DNA of 62,824 nucleotides. It comes from Lentibacillus kapialis. GTDB taxonomy: Bacteria; Bacillota; Bacilli; Bacillales; Amphibacillaceae. Below, piece after piece: positions 1 through 8,570 of the stretch (position 1 is its first letter; every line of letters begins with the position of its first letter). Both the position numbers and the translations under genes were made by a program. Where the stretch lies: the NCBI RefSeq assembly GCF_014646635.1, contig NZ_BMNQ01000012.1:1-62824 (forward strand), written 5' to 3'. The notes beneath the pieces are model-generated. The model ran no database searches and had not been told where the DNA came from. It saw only the letters and a program-made list of their open reading frames with translations.

Positions 1-5
1 GGGGC

Positions 6-257
6 TCGCGCGAAATCTCGGGGGTGTCGCGCGATTTCGGCGGGGGCTCGCGCGAAATCCCGGGGGTGTCGCGCGATTTCGGCAGGGGCTCGCGCGAAAT
101 CTCGGGGGTGTCGCGCGATTTCGGGGTGTGCTCGCGCGAAATCCCGGGGGTGTCGCGCGATTTCGGCGGGTGCTCGCGCGAAATCCCGAGGGTGTCGCGC
201 GATTTCGGGGTGTGCTCGCGCGAAATCTCGGGCGTGTCGCGCGATTTCGGTGGGTAG
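6..257. repeat. 21-bp tandem array, TCGCGCGA family (12 units)
   Basis: Twelve consecutive units of exactly 21 bp, each starting with the palindromic core TCGCGCGA. Odd units continue AATC(T/C)CGGG, even units continue TTTCGG, so the array is also a 42-bp higher-order repeat. There are no unique spacers, which separates it from a CRISPR. The period of 7 codons without stops makes artificial heptapeptide reading frames in several phases. The same repeat family brackets the NERD gene at 9166-10125. Confidence 0.95.
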
Positions 258-281
258 CGTGCTTTTTCCTTTTAATAGAAA

Positions 282-303
282 ATTTTCGGCGGCTGCCGAA
301 AAT
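282..303. repeat. Hairpin next to array, shared with 10207-10230
   Basis: Perfect 9-bp inverted repeat ATTTTCGGC / GCCGAAAAT with a 4-base loop, followed by CAAC. The same hairpin with the same flank occurs at 10207-10230 beside another array of the TCGCGCGA family. It may be a structural end of the repeat unit, or a terminator for the acyltransferase gene that ends at 311. Confidence 0.7.
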
Positions 304-310
304 CAACACC

Positions 311-1423
311 TTATAGGTTACTTTTTGAATCTATAGTAGTTATTTTTCTGCTTTGAAAAAATGCTGCACCATTCTTTTTAATTTGCTGAAGGTTTTCATA
401 GAACAAGTAAGCTATTATTAACAAAAGCGGTGTAAAGAGAATGTTCCAAATCAACGTTTCTTGTATCTCTTCTACGCCTATTCGTGATATAAAAATTCTA
501 ACCGTCTTCATAATAAATACATGCGACACATAAACACCCACCGCCCGAGATCCAATTTTTGATATTAGTGTACCTTTTCCAATCGAATTATACTTCATAA
601 TGAACATAAACAAAATAACGACTAACGGAATGGTCGTCAGATAATAATCACCGGTGTTACCTCCAAACTGCTTAATGGTAATATTCCCCTCCAGAGCCTG
701 CAGCAGTGGCAGGATGACAAGCAAAGCCCCGTAAAGCAAGTCAGGAATGCTGTTCGCTATTTTGTTCAGCTGATCACCATAGCGGGCAAACAACGCTCCC
801 AAACTCGTATAGAACAACCCGAAAAACAATGCATCCCTTGTATCGAGTGGCACATCCGCTAAAAATGAATACGATTGCCCAGAAAGGCCATATATATTCA
901 AACCTAGACTAATAACAAAAAGAACACGCACAAGTCTTGCTTTTGCAAAAATGAAAAGCATTGCTACAGACCATATCAGTGCAAGCAAAAACCACAAATG
1001 ATACTGATTATGCCCTGAACCATAGTAAAACGTTTCCCATGACAAAAAGCTTTCAATATAATCATGATACATGACCATAAGCGCTGCCTGGTTTTTTTCC
1101 GTTTCAATGATATTGATTGCCAGATCAAAGCAGAAATAAAATACAAACCATGCAGCCCATAGTTTGATTAGTTTTACCATGTACTTTTTTGCATAGTGCA
1201 GCTGTGCTTCAAATCCTTGCAGCGTATCCAACTTTTGAAAGAACAAATATCCGGAAACCGTAAAGAAAAATGGGACAGCAAATCTCGCTACTGTATTGAT
1301 AACAAAATCAATTGTTTCGCCGTCAATTCCACTCTGTACATCTCTTAGTGTACCTGTGTGGATACATACCACAGCAAAAATGGCGAAAAATTTTACAAAA
1401 TCAATACTATAATGGCGCTCCAT
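311..1423 (-). CDS. Acyltransferase 3 family integral membrane protein
   Basis: Protein of about 370 residues with some ten predicted membrane helices and the N-terminal pattern of the acyltransferase 3 (OafA/YrhL) family: RHYSIDFVKFFAIFAVVCIHTG, including the conserved His at the end of the first helix. Members move acyl groups, often acetyl, onto extracytoplasmic sugars. The neighbours galU and tagO fit a role in modifying envelope polysaccharide, but the substrate cannot be read from sequence. A GGGAG lies just upstream of an ATG at 1435; a GTG at 1426 or the ATG at 1423 has more normal spacing, and I use 1423. The start is uncertain by four codons. Confidence 0.85.
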   Translation of the reverse strand: MERHYSIDFVKFFAIFAVVCIHTGTLRDVQSGIDGETIDFVINTVARFAVPFFFTVSGYLFFQKLDTLQGFEAQLHYAKKYMVKLIKLWAAWFVFYFCFDLAINIIETEKNQAALMVMYHDYIESFLSWETFYYGSGHNQYHLWFLLALIWSVAMLFIFAKARLVRVLFVISLGLNIYGLSGQSYSFLADVPLDTRDALFFGLFYTSLGALFARYGDQLNKIANSIPDLLYGALLVILPLLQALEGNITIKQFGGNTGDYYLTTIPLVVILFMFIMKYNSIGKGTLISKIGSRAVGVYVSHVFIMKTVRIFISRIGVEEIQETLIWNILFTPLLLIIAYLFYENLQQIKKNGAAFFQSRKITTIDSKSNL

Positions 1424-1517
1424 CACGATGTACATCTCCCTGTCATATTTCGTCTATTTAAACTATTCGAGATAGCAGTTTTAAAACAGGGTGGAATGGG
1501 AATTACATTTCAATTAA

Positions 1518-1546
1518 AAAAAGCCACCGTCTGTAACGTGGCTTTT
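1518..1546 (-). terminator. galU terminator
   Basis: Inverted repeat AAAGCCAC / GTGGCTTT with a 10-base loop, followed on the minus strand by a run of T. It overlaps the galU stop codon, so termination is immediately downstream of the gene. Confidence 0.8.
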
Positions 1547-2438
1547 ACATATTGATATCTTTTTTTTCTTCCAGGTCTTTCTGCAATTCACTCAAATACG
1601 CCTTCAGCGGCTCGCGTAAATCATCGCGCGATAAGGCAATTTCAATCGTTGTCTGAATAAAGCCAAGTTGTTCGCCGACATCATAGCGTCTGCCTTCAAT
1701 TTCAAGGGCGAACACACGCTGGATTTTATTCAATTCCTGGATGGCATCCGTCAGCTGGATTTCCCCGCCGGCGCCAATTTTTTGCTGTTCGAGGAAATCA
1801 AAAATCTGCGGTGTCAGGATGTACCGACCAATAATTGCCATATCGGATGGTGCGGTGCCCTGCTTTGGTTTCTCAACAAAGTTCTTCACCTGATGCAGGT
1901 TACCGGACTTTTCAAATGGATCAACAATCCCATAACGATGCGTCTCATCTTCCGGTACTTTATGTACGCCGATGATCGAGCTTTGCGCTTTTTCGTATTC
2001 ACGGATCATTTGACTCAAACCCGGCGTACCACTTTCGATGATATCATCTCCTAAAAGTACCGCAAACGGCTCCTCGCCAATAAACTTGCGTGCGCACCAG
2101 ACTGCATGTCCCAGCCCCTTAGGCTCTTTTTGCCGGATATAATGGATATCAACATTGGCTGACTTCTTAATCCGCTCCAGCTGCTCAAATTTTTCCTTTT
2201 TCATCAGGTTATCTTCCAGTTCAAGCGAGTGGTCAAAATGATCCTCAATTGCACGCTTCCCTTTCCCCGTGACGATAATGATATCTTCAATACCTGATTC
2301 AATAGCCTCATCGACAATATATTCGATTGTTGGTTTGTCAACGATTGGCAGCATTTCTTTCGGCATCGCCTTTGTGGCCGGCAGAAACCGTGTCCCAAGA
2401 CCCGCTGCAGGTATAATCGCTTTTTTGATTTGCTGCAT
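1545..2438 (-). CDS. galU: UTP-glucose-1-phosphate uridylyltransferase
   Basis: Makes UDP-glucose from UTP and glucose-1-phosphate in the cytoplasm; UDP-glucose feeds glycolipid, teichoic acid and exopolysaccharide synthesis. The 297 residues match the usual family length. The nucleotidyltransferase signature [19 protein letters not shown] is at the N-terminus, followed by DKPTIEY and further on by VEKPKQG and [10 protein letters not shown]. The ATG at 2438 is preceded by a strong AAGGAGG. B. subtilis orthologues are called gtaB. It lies in an envelope gene group with tagO upstream and an acyltransferase downstream, and has its own terminator. Confidence 0.96.
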   Translation of the reverse strand: MQQIKKAIIPAAGLGTRFLPATKAMPKEMLPIVDKPTIEYIVDEAIESGIEDIIIVTGKGKRAIEDHFDHSLELEDNLMKKEKFEQLERIKKSANVDIHYIRQKEPKGLGHAVWCARKFIGEEPFAVLLGDDIIESGTPGLSQMIREYEKAQSSIIGVHKVPEDETHRYGIVDPFEKSGNLHQVKNFVEKPKQGTAPSDMAIIGRYILTPQIFDFLEQQKIGAGGEIQLTDAIQELNKIQRVFALEIEGRRYDVGEQLGFIQTTIEIALSRDDLREPLKAYLSELQKDLEEKKDINM

Positions 2439-2636
2439 AATGATACCTCCTTATTTGGTTCTATTGTAGCTGAACTTTTGAACAAGTGCATGGATTGAGC
2501 TGATTTGTACCATGATGGTTGAATAGGGTATGTACGGGGATTTGGTCACAGATGGATCCCGGCCGATATTTATCAACGGTTGCGACGCAGGGAGGATTAA
2601 TGGCTGACGTTCGTAATGGTCCTGGATCCAACGCAG

Positions 2637-3713
2637 TTACCGTCCCCTCTTCCGCTTACTGAACGTTTTTCCCACTGTATCCAGAAACGGTTTTTTGCCA
2701 CCCATGACAAGGCCCCCAATCTCGGCAAAAATATGCAGCAAAAACAGAACCAGAAACGTGATGACGAGTGCTGTCGTCAGGCTGGCGTAAGAAAACAGGA
2801 TGGCCATAAAGCCAAACAGGACGCTGAACGCGTAAATGATCAGCACCGTTTTTCGGTGGCTAAATCCCGCTGCAATCAATCGATAGTGAATGTGCTTGTT
2901 ATCCGGCATCATGATCGGCTCTTTATTATAGGCACGTCGGGTGATGGCAAACAGTGTATCAAAGATCGGTACCGCCAGTACGATAACCGGAATGATAAAA
3001 CTGAACAGGGCAATGTTTTTGAACAAACCAACGATGGAAACAACGGCAATCATATAGCCCAAAAAGTTCGATCCGGTGTCGCCCATATAAATGTTAGCCG
3101 GGTAGAAATTGTGATACAAAAAACCAAGGTTCGCACCAATCAGGATGACGCACAAGTAAGCAGCCAGAATCTTGACATCAATCACCGCCATAACCAGCAT
3201 GCTTGAGAGTGCAATTGTCGAAACACCTGTCGCAAGCCCGTCCAGTCCGTCGATCAAATTAATCGCGTTCGTGATACCGATGATCCATAGCACTGTTATC
3301 AGCACACTCATAAATCCCAGATCAATCATACCAATGATCGGGAGTGTAATCCGGTCGATGATTAACCCGGATGAAATAAGAAATGACGCAGCGATAAGCT
3401 GACCGGTCAATTTGACGACGGGCCGAATAGCAAAACGGTCATCCAAAGCGCCGGTAATAAGAATGACAATGCCGCCCAGTATGATCTCCGGCAAATGCGG
3501 GTGACGCGGCTGCAAATAGAGCCCACCCAAAAGGACTCCCGCAAATATCGCCACACCGCCCAGCCTTGGTGTAACCTTTTTATGGATTTTCCGATAGTTC
3601 GGCAGGTCAACCGCTTTAAGTTTGATGGCCAGTTTTTTGACGGGATTGGTTAACAAAAAGGCCGAAATGAGGGCGATTAAAAACGCAATCGCCAAATCGG
3701 TATAATTAAACAT
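2637..3713 (-). CDS. tagO: Undecaprenyl-phosphate N-acetylglucosaminyl 1-phosphate transferase
   Basis: Polytopic membrane enzyme of the MraY/WecA/TagO family. It transfers GlcNAc-1-phosphate from UDP-GlcNAc to undecaprenyl phosphate, the first step of wall teichoic acid linkage-unit synthesis. About 358 residues with around eleven predicted helices. Visible signatures are TPRLGG in the first cytoplasmic loop, NAINLIDGLDGLA with the conserved Asp residues, and MGDTGSNFLGY. The reading frame is open 13 codons further upstream, but AAGGAG precedes the ATG at 3713, which gives a normal family N-terminus. The wecB/mnaA gene for the teichoic acid linkage pathway is elsewhere in the window at 49729. 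Confidence 0.94.
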   Translation of the reverse strand: MFNYTDLAIAFLIALISAFLLTNPVKKLAIKLKAVDLPNYRKIHKKVTPRLGGVAIFAGVLLGGLYLQPRHPHLPEIILGGIVILITGALDDRFAIRPVVKLTGQLIAASFLISSGLIIDRITLPIIGMIDLGFMSVLITVLWIIGITNAINLIDGLDGLATGVSTIALSSMLVMAVIDVKILAAYLCVILIGANLGFLYHNFYPANIYMGDTGSNFLGYMIAVVSIVGLFKNIALFSFIIPVIVLAVPIFDTLFAITRRAYNKEPIMMPDNKHIHYRLIAAGFSHRKTVLIIYAFSVLFGFMAILFSYASLTTALVITFLVLFLLHIFAEIGGLVMGGKKPFLDTVGKTFSKRKRGR

Positions 3714-3945
3714 GATTGGTCTCCTTGGAATGGCTATATCGAACGATGTCATTATTGTTTAAATTATAGCGGAATATAGCCGGATGAGGCAAATTTATTC
3801 ACATTTCGTCACGATACTGAAGTTGCCAATGCCCGCTTGAGACTTATTTCGACAACCATCATGTCCGGTTCACTTTTTTGATAGCCAAACGTCTCCCGTC
3901 GGAATGTCAGGCATGAAGCTACGGCGGGTATGCTGTTATGTTGGC

Positions 3946-4584
3946 TCACACCTTTCCTAACCCATCCATCATGATGTCGATGGTCTGTTTTATCTCCGCT
4001 TCATCATCCCAATTCTGATCCGGCTTTAACATGAACCGTGTCATCATGAATCCCAGTATGGTAGATACTATGGTGCGGATAATCGTCTCGTTCGGCATAT
4101 CCTTAAGCTCACCTTTTTGTTTGTAAAAATCGATTGCCTGATTAAGCGCCGGATAAACTTTTTCAGAAAACTGCTGCTTATACACAGTCTGGATTTCCGG
4201 GTGAAACGCCAGTTCCTGCAGCAGGATTCTGATCAGCGGAACGTTGGATTGTGCAAATTCAAAGCGGTTTTTGATGAACGCGTAAAGCAATTCTTTAAAG
4301 GTCGCATATGCCTCGCGGAAAACTTGAGCAACGAATTGTTCAGCAAATAATGGTGCCGAAAAATTTGAAATAACAGGCGTCACGATTGCAACAAGCAAAT
4401 CTTTTTTCGTGCGGTAGTGGCGAAAAATCGTCCCCTCAGCGACACCCGCCCGATCGGCGATTTCACTTGTCGATGTATTGTAGTAGCCTTTTTCGGCAAT
4501 CAGTTCAACCGCCGCCCTTAGAATGTCAATCTGTTTTGGCGTCATATTTTTTTCATTGCGTAATGTATCCATCATATCCGACAT
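3946..4584 (-). CDS. TetR-family transcriptional repressor of the ABC exporter operon
   Basis: About 212 residues. The N-terminal DNA-binding domain is typical of TetR: ILRAAVELIAEKGYYNTS, then EIADRAGVAEGTIFRHYRTK. The C-terminal ligand-binding part is family-divergent. It is the last gene of a three-gene minus-strand operon with an ABC-2 permease and an ATPase, so it most likely controls that operon through the repeats at 6420-6506. AGGAGG at 4593-4598 has correct 8-base spacing to the ATG at 4584; two upstream in-frame Met codons are too close to it or upstream of it. The inducer is unknown. Confidence 0.88.
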   Translation of the reverse strand: MSDMMDTLRNEKNMTPKQIDILRAAVELIAEKGYYNTSTSEIADRAGVAEGTIFRHYRTKKDLLVAIVTPVISNFSAPLFAEQFVAQVFREAYATFKELLYAFIKNRFEFAQSNVPLIRILLQELAFHPEIQTVYKQQFSEKVYPALNQAIDFYKQKGELKDMPNETIIRTIVSTILGFMMTRFMLKPDQNWDDEAEIKQTIDIMMDGLGKV

Positions 4585-4648
4585 GCTCATTGCCTCCTGT
4601 ATGTATATCAATTTTACTGGTCAAAGGGTCGAAATGCGCCCCACTGCA

Positions 4649-5665
4649 TTACAGTGTCCGATGCCGCTTAAGTGCGATGATATTCAATGTGATGAAGCCT
4701 GCTGAAAAACCGATCAAAGCGGCCATATCCGTGATAACTGTGTTCAATCCCGCACCCCTTATCATAATGGCTTTCAATGCGTCCGCCCCAAACGTCAGTG
4801 GCATGATGTGTCCAATCGCATTGATCCAATCAACCGATTCGATCGGAAAAACGCCGGAGAAAAACACTTGGGGGACGATGACAACCGGGATGAACTGGAT
4901 CATTTGGAATTCGTTTTTGGCGTATGCCGACAGCAGTGTTCCCAGGCTCAGGGCCGTGATAGCCAGCAGAAATGCAATCACCAGCACCGACAGGAATGAC
5001 CCCGCCATATAAATATCCAGCACATAGATGGAAAATGCCGCTACAATAATAGATTGAATGATGATAAAAAGACCGAAACCGAGCAGATAGCCGGCAACGA
5101 TTTCCCAACGCCGCAATGGGGTGGCCATCATCCGCTCCAATGTGCCTTGTGTGCGTTCGCGCAAAAATGACACACCACCGATAATAAAAACGAAAAAGAA
5201 CACAAAAAAGCCGATCAGGACGGAACCGGTATTATCAAACAGGTTTAAATCGGATGATCCGTGCAGAAACGACAGCTCCATATCGGGCGCCTTGGGATTC
5301 ATTTGTTTGACCGCACTGCTGACAACATTCCGGACAGCTGATGTTGCGGTGGGGTTGCTTCCCTCCATCGTCAATTCCGGTTTGCTATGTTCGAATGATA
5401 GATGAGCATCAGCATCTCGTTCCTCCAGCGCTTCTTTACCATGCCTTTCATCCGTGGTCAACATATCGACGTCCTGTGCCTCCAGAGCTTCCTGCATAGG
5501 CTGTGGCGCATTGGTGACAGCGATTGTCGGAACATAATCGTCCATATCGAGAACAAGCCATAGCAGCGTCATCACCAACAGCGGTGCAATCATCATGAGT
5601 GCGATGCTGCGTTTATCACGTAAAAACTGCCGGATGATCCGTTTAACGATTGCCTGTATGCGCAT
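4649..5665 (-). CDS. ABC-2 type transporter permease
   Basis: About 338 residues. One N-terminal membrane helix (SIALMMIAPLLVMTLLWLVL) is followed by a long extracytoplasmic segment of roughly 130 residues and then about five helices, the topology of ABC2_membrane_3 / YhfE-like exporter subunits. SFLRERTQGTLERMMATPLR before the second helix is characteristic of drug and lantibiotic-type exporters. It pairs with the ATPase encoded just upstream; the start codon at 5665 lies 23 bases inside the end of that gene. GGAGG precedes the ATG. The exported substrate is not deducible, though TetR-controlled systems of this kind often handle antimicrobials. Confidence 0.9.
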   Translation of the reverse strand: MRIQAIVKRIIRQFLRDKRSIALMMIAPLLVMTLLWLVLDMDDYVPTIAVTNAPQPMQEALEAQDVDMLTTDERHGKEALEERDADAHLSFEHSKPELTMEGSNPTATSAVRNVVSSAVKQMNPKAPDMELSFLHGSSDLNLFDNTGSVLIGFFVFFFVFIIGGVSFLRERTQGTLERMMATPLRRWEIVAGYLLGFGLFIIIQSIIVAAFSIYVLDIYMAGSFLSVLVIAFLLAITALSLGTLLSAYAKNEFQMIQFIPVVIVPQVFFSGVFPIESVDWINAIGHIMPLTFGADALKAIMIRGAGLNTVITDMAALIGFSAGFITLNIIALKRHRTL

Positions 5666-6383
5666 AATCAGCACCTCCAAAATATAAAAATGCGTCTTCA
5701 AGCGTTTGTGTACCGCTTTTTACCCTTAAATCCTCCGGGTTGCCCTGGGCGATGAGATAACCCTCCCGCAGAAGTGCCAGATTATCGCATTTTTCCGCCT
5801 CATCCATGACATGGGTCGTGATAATAATCGTCGTTCCCGCTTGCTGCATTTTTCGGAAGGCTTCCCAGATCGATGCACGAAGAACGGGGTCAATGCCGAC
5901 GGTCGGCTCATCCAAAATCAGCAATTTGGGCTGGTGGAGCAAGGCAATCGCCAGAGACATGCGCCGTTTCATGCCGCCTGAGAATGTTTCCAGTGTCTGA
6001 TCCAAAACGTCTGACAAGTTGACAAGCTCGGACACTTCAGCAATTCGTTCCTTCTGTTTCTGCTTGGGGAGTTGATACAATGCTGCAAAAAATTGCATGT
6101 TTTCTCTGGCGGTCAATTCATTATACAAAGCATCAGACTGGGCCATATAGCCAATTTCCGACATCAGTTTGAATGAAGGCATTGGTTTATCCTCGATTTG
6201 GACGGTTCCACTGCCAGGTGTCAAGAGACCAATGATAATTTTCACAAGCGTTGATTTGCCTGAACCGGATGGCCCGAGCAGCCCAAACAACTGCCCCTCC
6301 GGAATGGCGAGATTCACATCTTTTAAGACCAATTTTTTATTATAGCTATGCTGCACGTTTTCCAGTTTAACAACATCAGACAT
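5643..6383 (-). CDS. ABC transporter ATP-binding protein (ABC-2 exporter)
   Basis: About 246 residues forming one nucleotide-binding domain: Walker A GLLGPSGSGKST, Q-loop GYMAQSDALY, signature FSGGMKRR and Walker B LLILDEPTVGID, followed by the switch His in ITTHVMDE. It energises the permease encoded downstream, with which it overlaps by 23 bases, implying translational coupling. GGGAGGGG precedes the ATG at 6383; an in-frame ATG 15 bases upstream contains that ribosome site and is rejected. It is the first gene of the operon and follows the repeat-rich promoter at 6420-6535. Confidence 0.95.
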   Translation of the reverse strand: MSDVVKLENVQHSYNKKLVLKDVNLAIPEGQLFGLLGPSGSGKSTLVKIIIGLLTPGSGTVQIEDKPMPSFKLMSEIGYMAQSDALYNELTARENMQFFAALYQLPKQKQKERIAEVSELVNLSDVLDQTLETFSGGMKRRMSLAIALLHQPKLLILDEPTVGIDPVLRASIWEAFRKMQQAGTTIIITTHVMDEAEKCDNLALLREGYLIAQGNPEDLRVKSGTQTLEDAFLYFGGADYAHTGNR

Positions 6384-6419
6384 ATGCACCCCTCCCATTG
6401 GTGGATGTTTTGAATATTT

Positions 6420-6499
6420 GTGAGTGATTATGAGTTATAGTAAGTAGTTGTGAGTGATTGCGAGTGATTGTGAATTATAGTAAGTGGTTGTGAGTGATT
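6420..6499 (-). promoter_or_regulatory. Eight exact 10-bp repeats downstream of the exporter promoter
   Basis: Eight adjoining units of exactly 10 bp, consensus GTGAGTGATT on the plus strand; divergent units include ATGAGTTATA, GTAAGTAGTT and GTAAGTGGTT. The last unit runs into an inverted half to give GTGAGT-GATT-ACTCAC, a perfect 6-bp palindrome at 6490-6505. One unit per helical turn would put every site on the same DNA face. I infer a multi-site operator for the TetR protein encoded at the end of this operon. Confidence 0.7.
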
Positions 6500-6506
6500 A
6501 CTCACT

Positions 6507-6535
6507 ATAATACTGTATTCATTTATATTTGTAAA
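6507..6535 (-). promoter_or_regulatory. Sigma-A-like promoter of the ABC exporter operon
   Basis: On the minus strand TTTACA (6530-6535), 17-bp spacer, TATTAT (6507-6512). Transcription would start near 6500, directly inside the repeat array, which suits repression by the downstream repeats. Confidence 0.65.
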
Positions 6536-6629
6536 TATGGCCCTTTTAGTGGTAGTGGCGAAATCATAAACATGCTGTTGCAGGCATAAATATTACGGGA
6601 CAAAAGTTTTGATAACAGGGGGAAGCACT

Positions 6630-7058
6630 ATGCAATTCTATTACGGCAAGCAGATGCCGCTTCGAGTGCTTGATGAAACGGAATTCTGGAAACAGCAGGA
6701 AGCAGAGCATACAGTGGTCATGCGGGAACTGGTCACCAATCTGGAGGAAGAATACATTGAAGCCCTGAAACGCTGGGAGCAAGAACTTGACGCCTCCCAC
6801 CAACACGTCAAACGCTTTATCGAGACAGTCATCAGAAGCCACAACACCATCTCGCCCGCGCTCCATCAACAAGTGCTCGAACTCGTATCATTCTGTCTGC
6901 AGGAGTCGGTCGCTTTTATTCAATTTTGCAGACAGATCAAAAACGGGAGCTCTGCCGTTTCAAGCAACCCAACAGCCAAAGTCGTGATTGATCACATTAT
7001 TGATGAATCGGAATATTTTATAGGCATCGCACAGACTATTTTGTACGAGCAGAACTAA
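6630..7058 (+). CDS. DUF2935-like protein, single domain
   Basis: About 142 residues, soluble and largely helical. The start MQFYYGKQMPLRVLDE and the segment EFWKQQEAEHTVVMRELV resemble DUF2935 proteins found in Bacillus and Clostridium, whose bundles carry conserved His and Glu residues. Those proteins usually have two copies of the domain and about 260 residues, so this is a half-length version. GGGGGA with 7-base spacing supports the ATG at 6630 over an in-frame TTG at 6609. Function is unknown. It is followed directly by a repeat array and then the thrE-like pair on the same strand. Confidence 0.65.
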   Translation: MQFYYGKQMPLRVLDETEFWKQQEAEHTVVMRELVTNLEEEYIEALKRWEQELDASHQHVKRFIETVIRSHNTISPALHQQVLELVSFCLQESVAFIQFCRQIKNGSSAVSSNPTAKVVIDHIIDESEYFIGIAQTILYEQN

Positions 7059-7104
7059 ATAAGAGAGGGGATGGGGTGGCGGTCCGCCCGGGTCGGGGAT
7101 GCCA

Positions 7105-7251
7105 TCGCTCAAGTTCGGGGTGCTCTCGCACGAGTTCGGGACGCTCTCGCACGAGTTCAGGGCCTTCTCGCACGAGTTCAGGCCGCTCTCGCTCGAGTTC
7201 AGGGTGCTCTCGCACGAGTTCGGGACGCTCTCGCACGAGTTCGGGGTGCTA
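7105..7251. repeat. 21-bp tandem array, TCGCACGA variant (7 units)
   Basis: Seven units of exactly 21 bp, core TCGCACGA (twice TCGCTC) followed by GTTC(G/A)GG. Core, spacing and GC content relate it to the TCGCGCGA family. It lies between two plus-strand genes and just upstream of the thrE-like promoter. The reading frame of that gene stays open through the array, which produces a false N-terminal extension. Confidence 0.93.
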
Positions 7252-7267
7252 TTGCATACGTTTTACC

Positions 7268-7296
7268 TTCCAAAACGAGCTGTAAAACATTATAAT
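7268..7296 (+). promoter_or_regulatory. Putative promoter of the thrE-like pair
   Basis: TATAAT at 7291-7296 with TTCCAA 17 bp upstream. The -10 is perfect and the -35 weak. It lies 25 bases before the ATG at 7321 and immediately after the repeat array. Confidence 0.5.
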
Positions 7297-7320
7297 GTGA
7301 ACAGAAAGGTGGTGCGGCTA

Positions 7321-8058
7321 ATGGATCGTGTGTTAATTGCGAAGGTGTGTATGCTGGCCGGGAAGATCATGCTTGAAAGCGGTGCGGAAACATATCGTGT
7401 AGAGGATACGATGAACCGGATCGCATCCGCTACTGGTTTGGAAAATGTGCAGAGCTATGCAACACCGACCGGGATTAATTTTTCAGCCGATTTTGCTGCT
7501 GTGACCAATTTTATCCGTATTGAAAACCGCTCGACGGATCTACATAAAATTGCGGACGTCAACAGTATCTCACGTGATATTACGTCGGGCCGCATCACTA
7601 TCAATCAAGCACTTACACGTTTAAATGATGTTGATCACAAACGCCTGCCCTTCCCTTATTGGATGCAGATCGTCGCTGCTGCGTTTGTCAGCGGTAGTTT
7701 TTCATTTATGTTCGGGGGCAGCTGGTTAGATATCATCCCTTCGTTTATCGCCGGCGGAATAGGGTATGCTATCATGGCCGTGGCAGCAAAATGGGTGGCG
7801 ATCAGCTTCATAGCCCATTTTACAGCTTCGTTTTTCATCGGATTGATCGCGATACTGTTTATAGCAAACGGATTAGGCAGCAATTTGGACAAAGTAATCA
7901 CCGGCGCCGTGATGCCGCTCGTGCCGGGACTACATATCACAAATGCTGTCCGTGATTTGATGGCCGGACATCTTGTGGCAGGGGTGTCCAAAGGTGTCGA
8001 ATCTTTATTGACTGCTTTTGCCATCGGTGCAGGCGTTGCGGTTATATTTGCATTTTAA
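7321..8058 (+). CDS. Threonine/serine exporter family protein, N-terminal half (YjjP/ThrE type)
   Basis: About 245 residues. The cytoplasmic N-terminal region carries the family pattern GKIMLESGAETYRVEDTMNRIA and later NSISRDITSG; five predicted membrane helices follow from around residue 110. In Corynebacterium ThrE is one chain, whereas here the two halves are separate genes, as in many Firmicutes. The partner is encoded 54 bases downstream. AAAGGTGG precedes the ATG at 7321. An upstream open frame from 7099 only reads through the tandem array. Threonine or serine export is a family-level inference; related proteins have other substrates. Confidence 0.87.
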   Translation: MDRVLIAKVCMLAGKIMLESGAETYRVEDTMNRIASATGLENVQSYATPTGINFSADFAAVTNFIRIENRSTDLHKIADVNSISRDITSGRITINQALTRLNDVDHKRLPFPYWMQIVAAAFVSGSFSFMFGGSWLDIIPSFIAGGIGYAIMAVAAKWVAISFIAHFTASFFIGLIAILFIANGLGSNLDKVITGAVMPLVPGLHITNAVRDLMAGHLVAGVSKGVESLLTAFAIGAGVAVIFAF

Positions 8059-8112
8059 AAAGCTTAATTGCTGTGAAGAACTTTTTGATAAACTTCCAAG
8101 GGAGCTATTCTT

Positions 8113-8556
8113 ATGATAACAGCTCAGCTGATAACCAGTTTTATTGCAGCAGCAGGATTTGGGGTGCTGTTCAATGCACCAAAAAGAGCCCTCATCCAAT
8201 GCGGCATTGTCGGCATGTCAGGGTGGATTTTGTTTTATTCACTCTCAACTGCCGGCATGGATATTGTACCCGCAACGGTTTTTGGAGCGATACTTGCGGG
8301 AATCCTCAGCCAAATTTGCGCAAGAATGTTTAAAATGCCGGTGATCATCATCAGTGTTTCCGGAATTATTCCACTTGTTCCCGGTGGGGTTGCCTATGAT
8401 GCCATGCGCCATTTTGTAGAAAATGATTACTATACGGCTGTCCAATTATCGGCAAAGGTGATGCTCCTTGCCGGTGCAATTGCCATCGGACTGATGTTTT
8501 CAGAGGTGGCAAACCAGATTATGCGAAAAATGAATCCGAAAAACGCTGCATCATAG
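8113..8556 (+). CDS. Threonine/serine exporter family protein, C-terminal half (YjjB/ThrE_2 type)
   Basis: A 147-residue membrane protein with four or five predicted helices. PVIIISVSGIIPLVPGGVAYDAM is the hallmark of the ThrE C-terminal domain (PF12821). AAGGGAG stands 8 bases before the ATG. It is in the same direction and close to the N-terminal-half gene, so the two very likely form one transporter in the cytoplasmic membrane. Confidence 0.87.
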   Translation: MITAQLITSFIAAAGFGVLFNAPKRALIQCGIVGMSGWILFYSLSTAGMDIVPATVFGAILAGILSQICARMFKMPVIIISVSGIIPLVPGGVAYDAMRHFVENDYYTAVQLSAKVMLLAGAIAIGLMFSEVANQIMRKMNPKNAAS

Positions 8557-8570
8557 TATCACGCAGCACG

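Noticed and set aside
2616-3206. Plus-strand frame of 196 codons opposite tagO
   Set aside because: Shadow of tagO; rich in Gln, Asn and His as antisense frames often are, with no ribosome site.
7099-7320. N-terminal extension of the ThrE-like protein
   Set aside because: It is a translation of the tandem array; the ribosome site and the family N-terminus both place the start at 7321.
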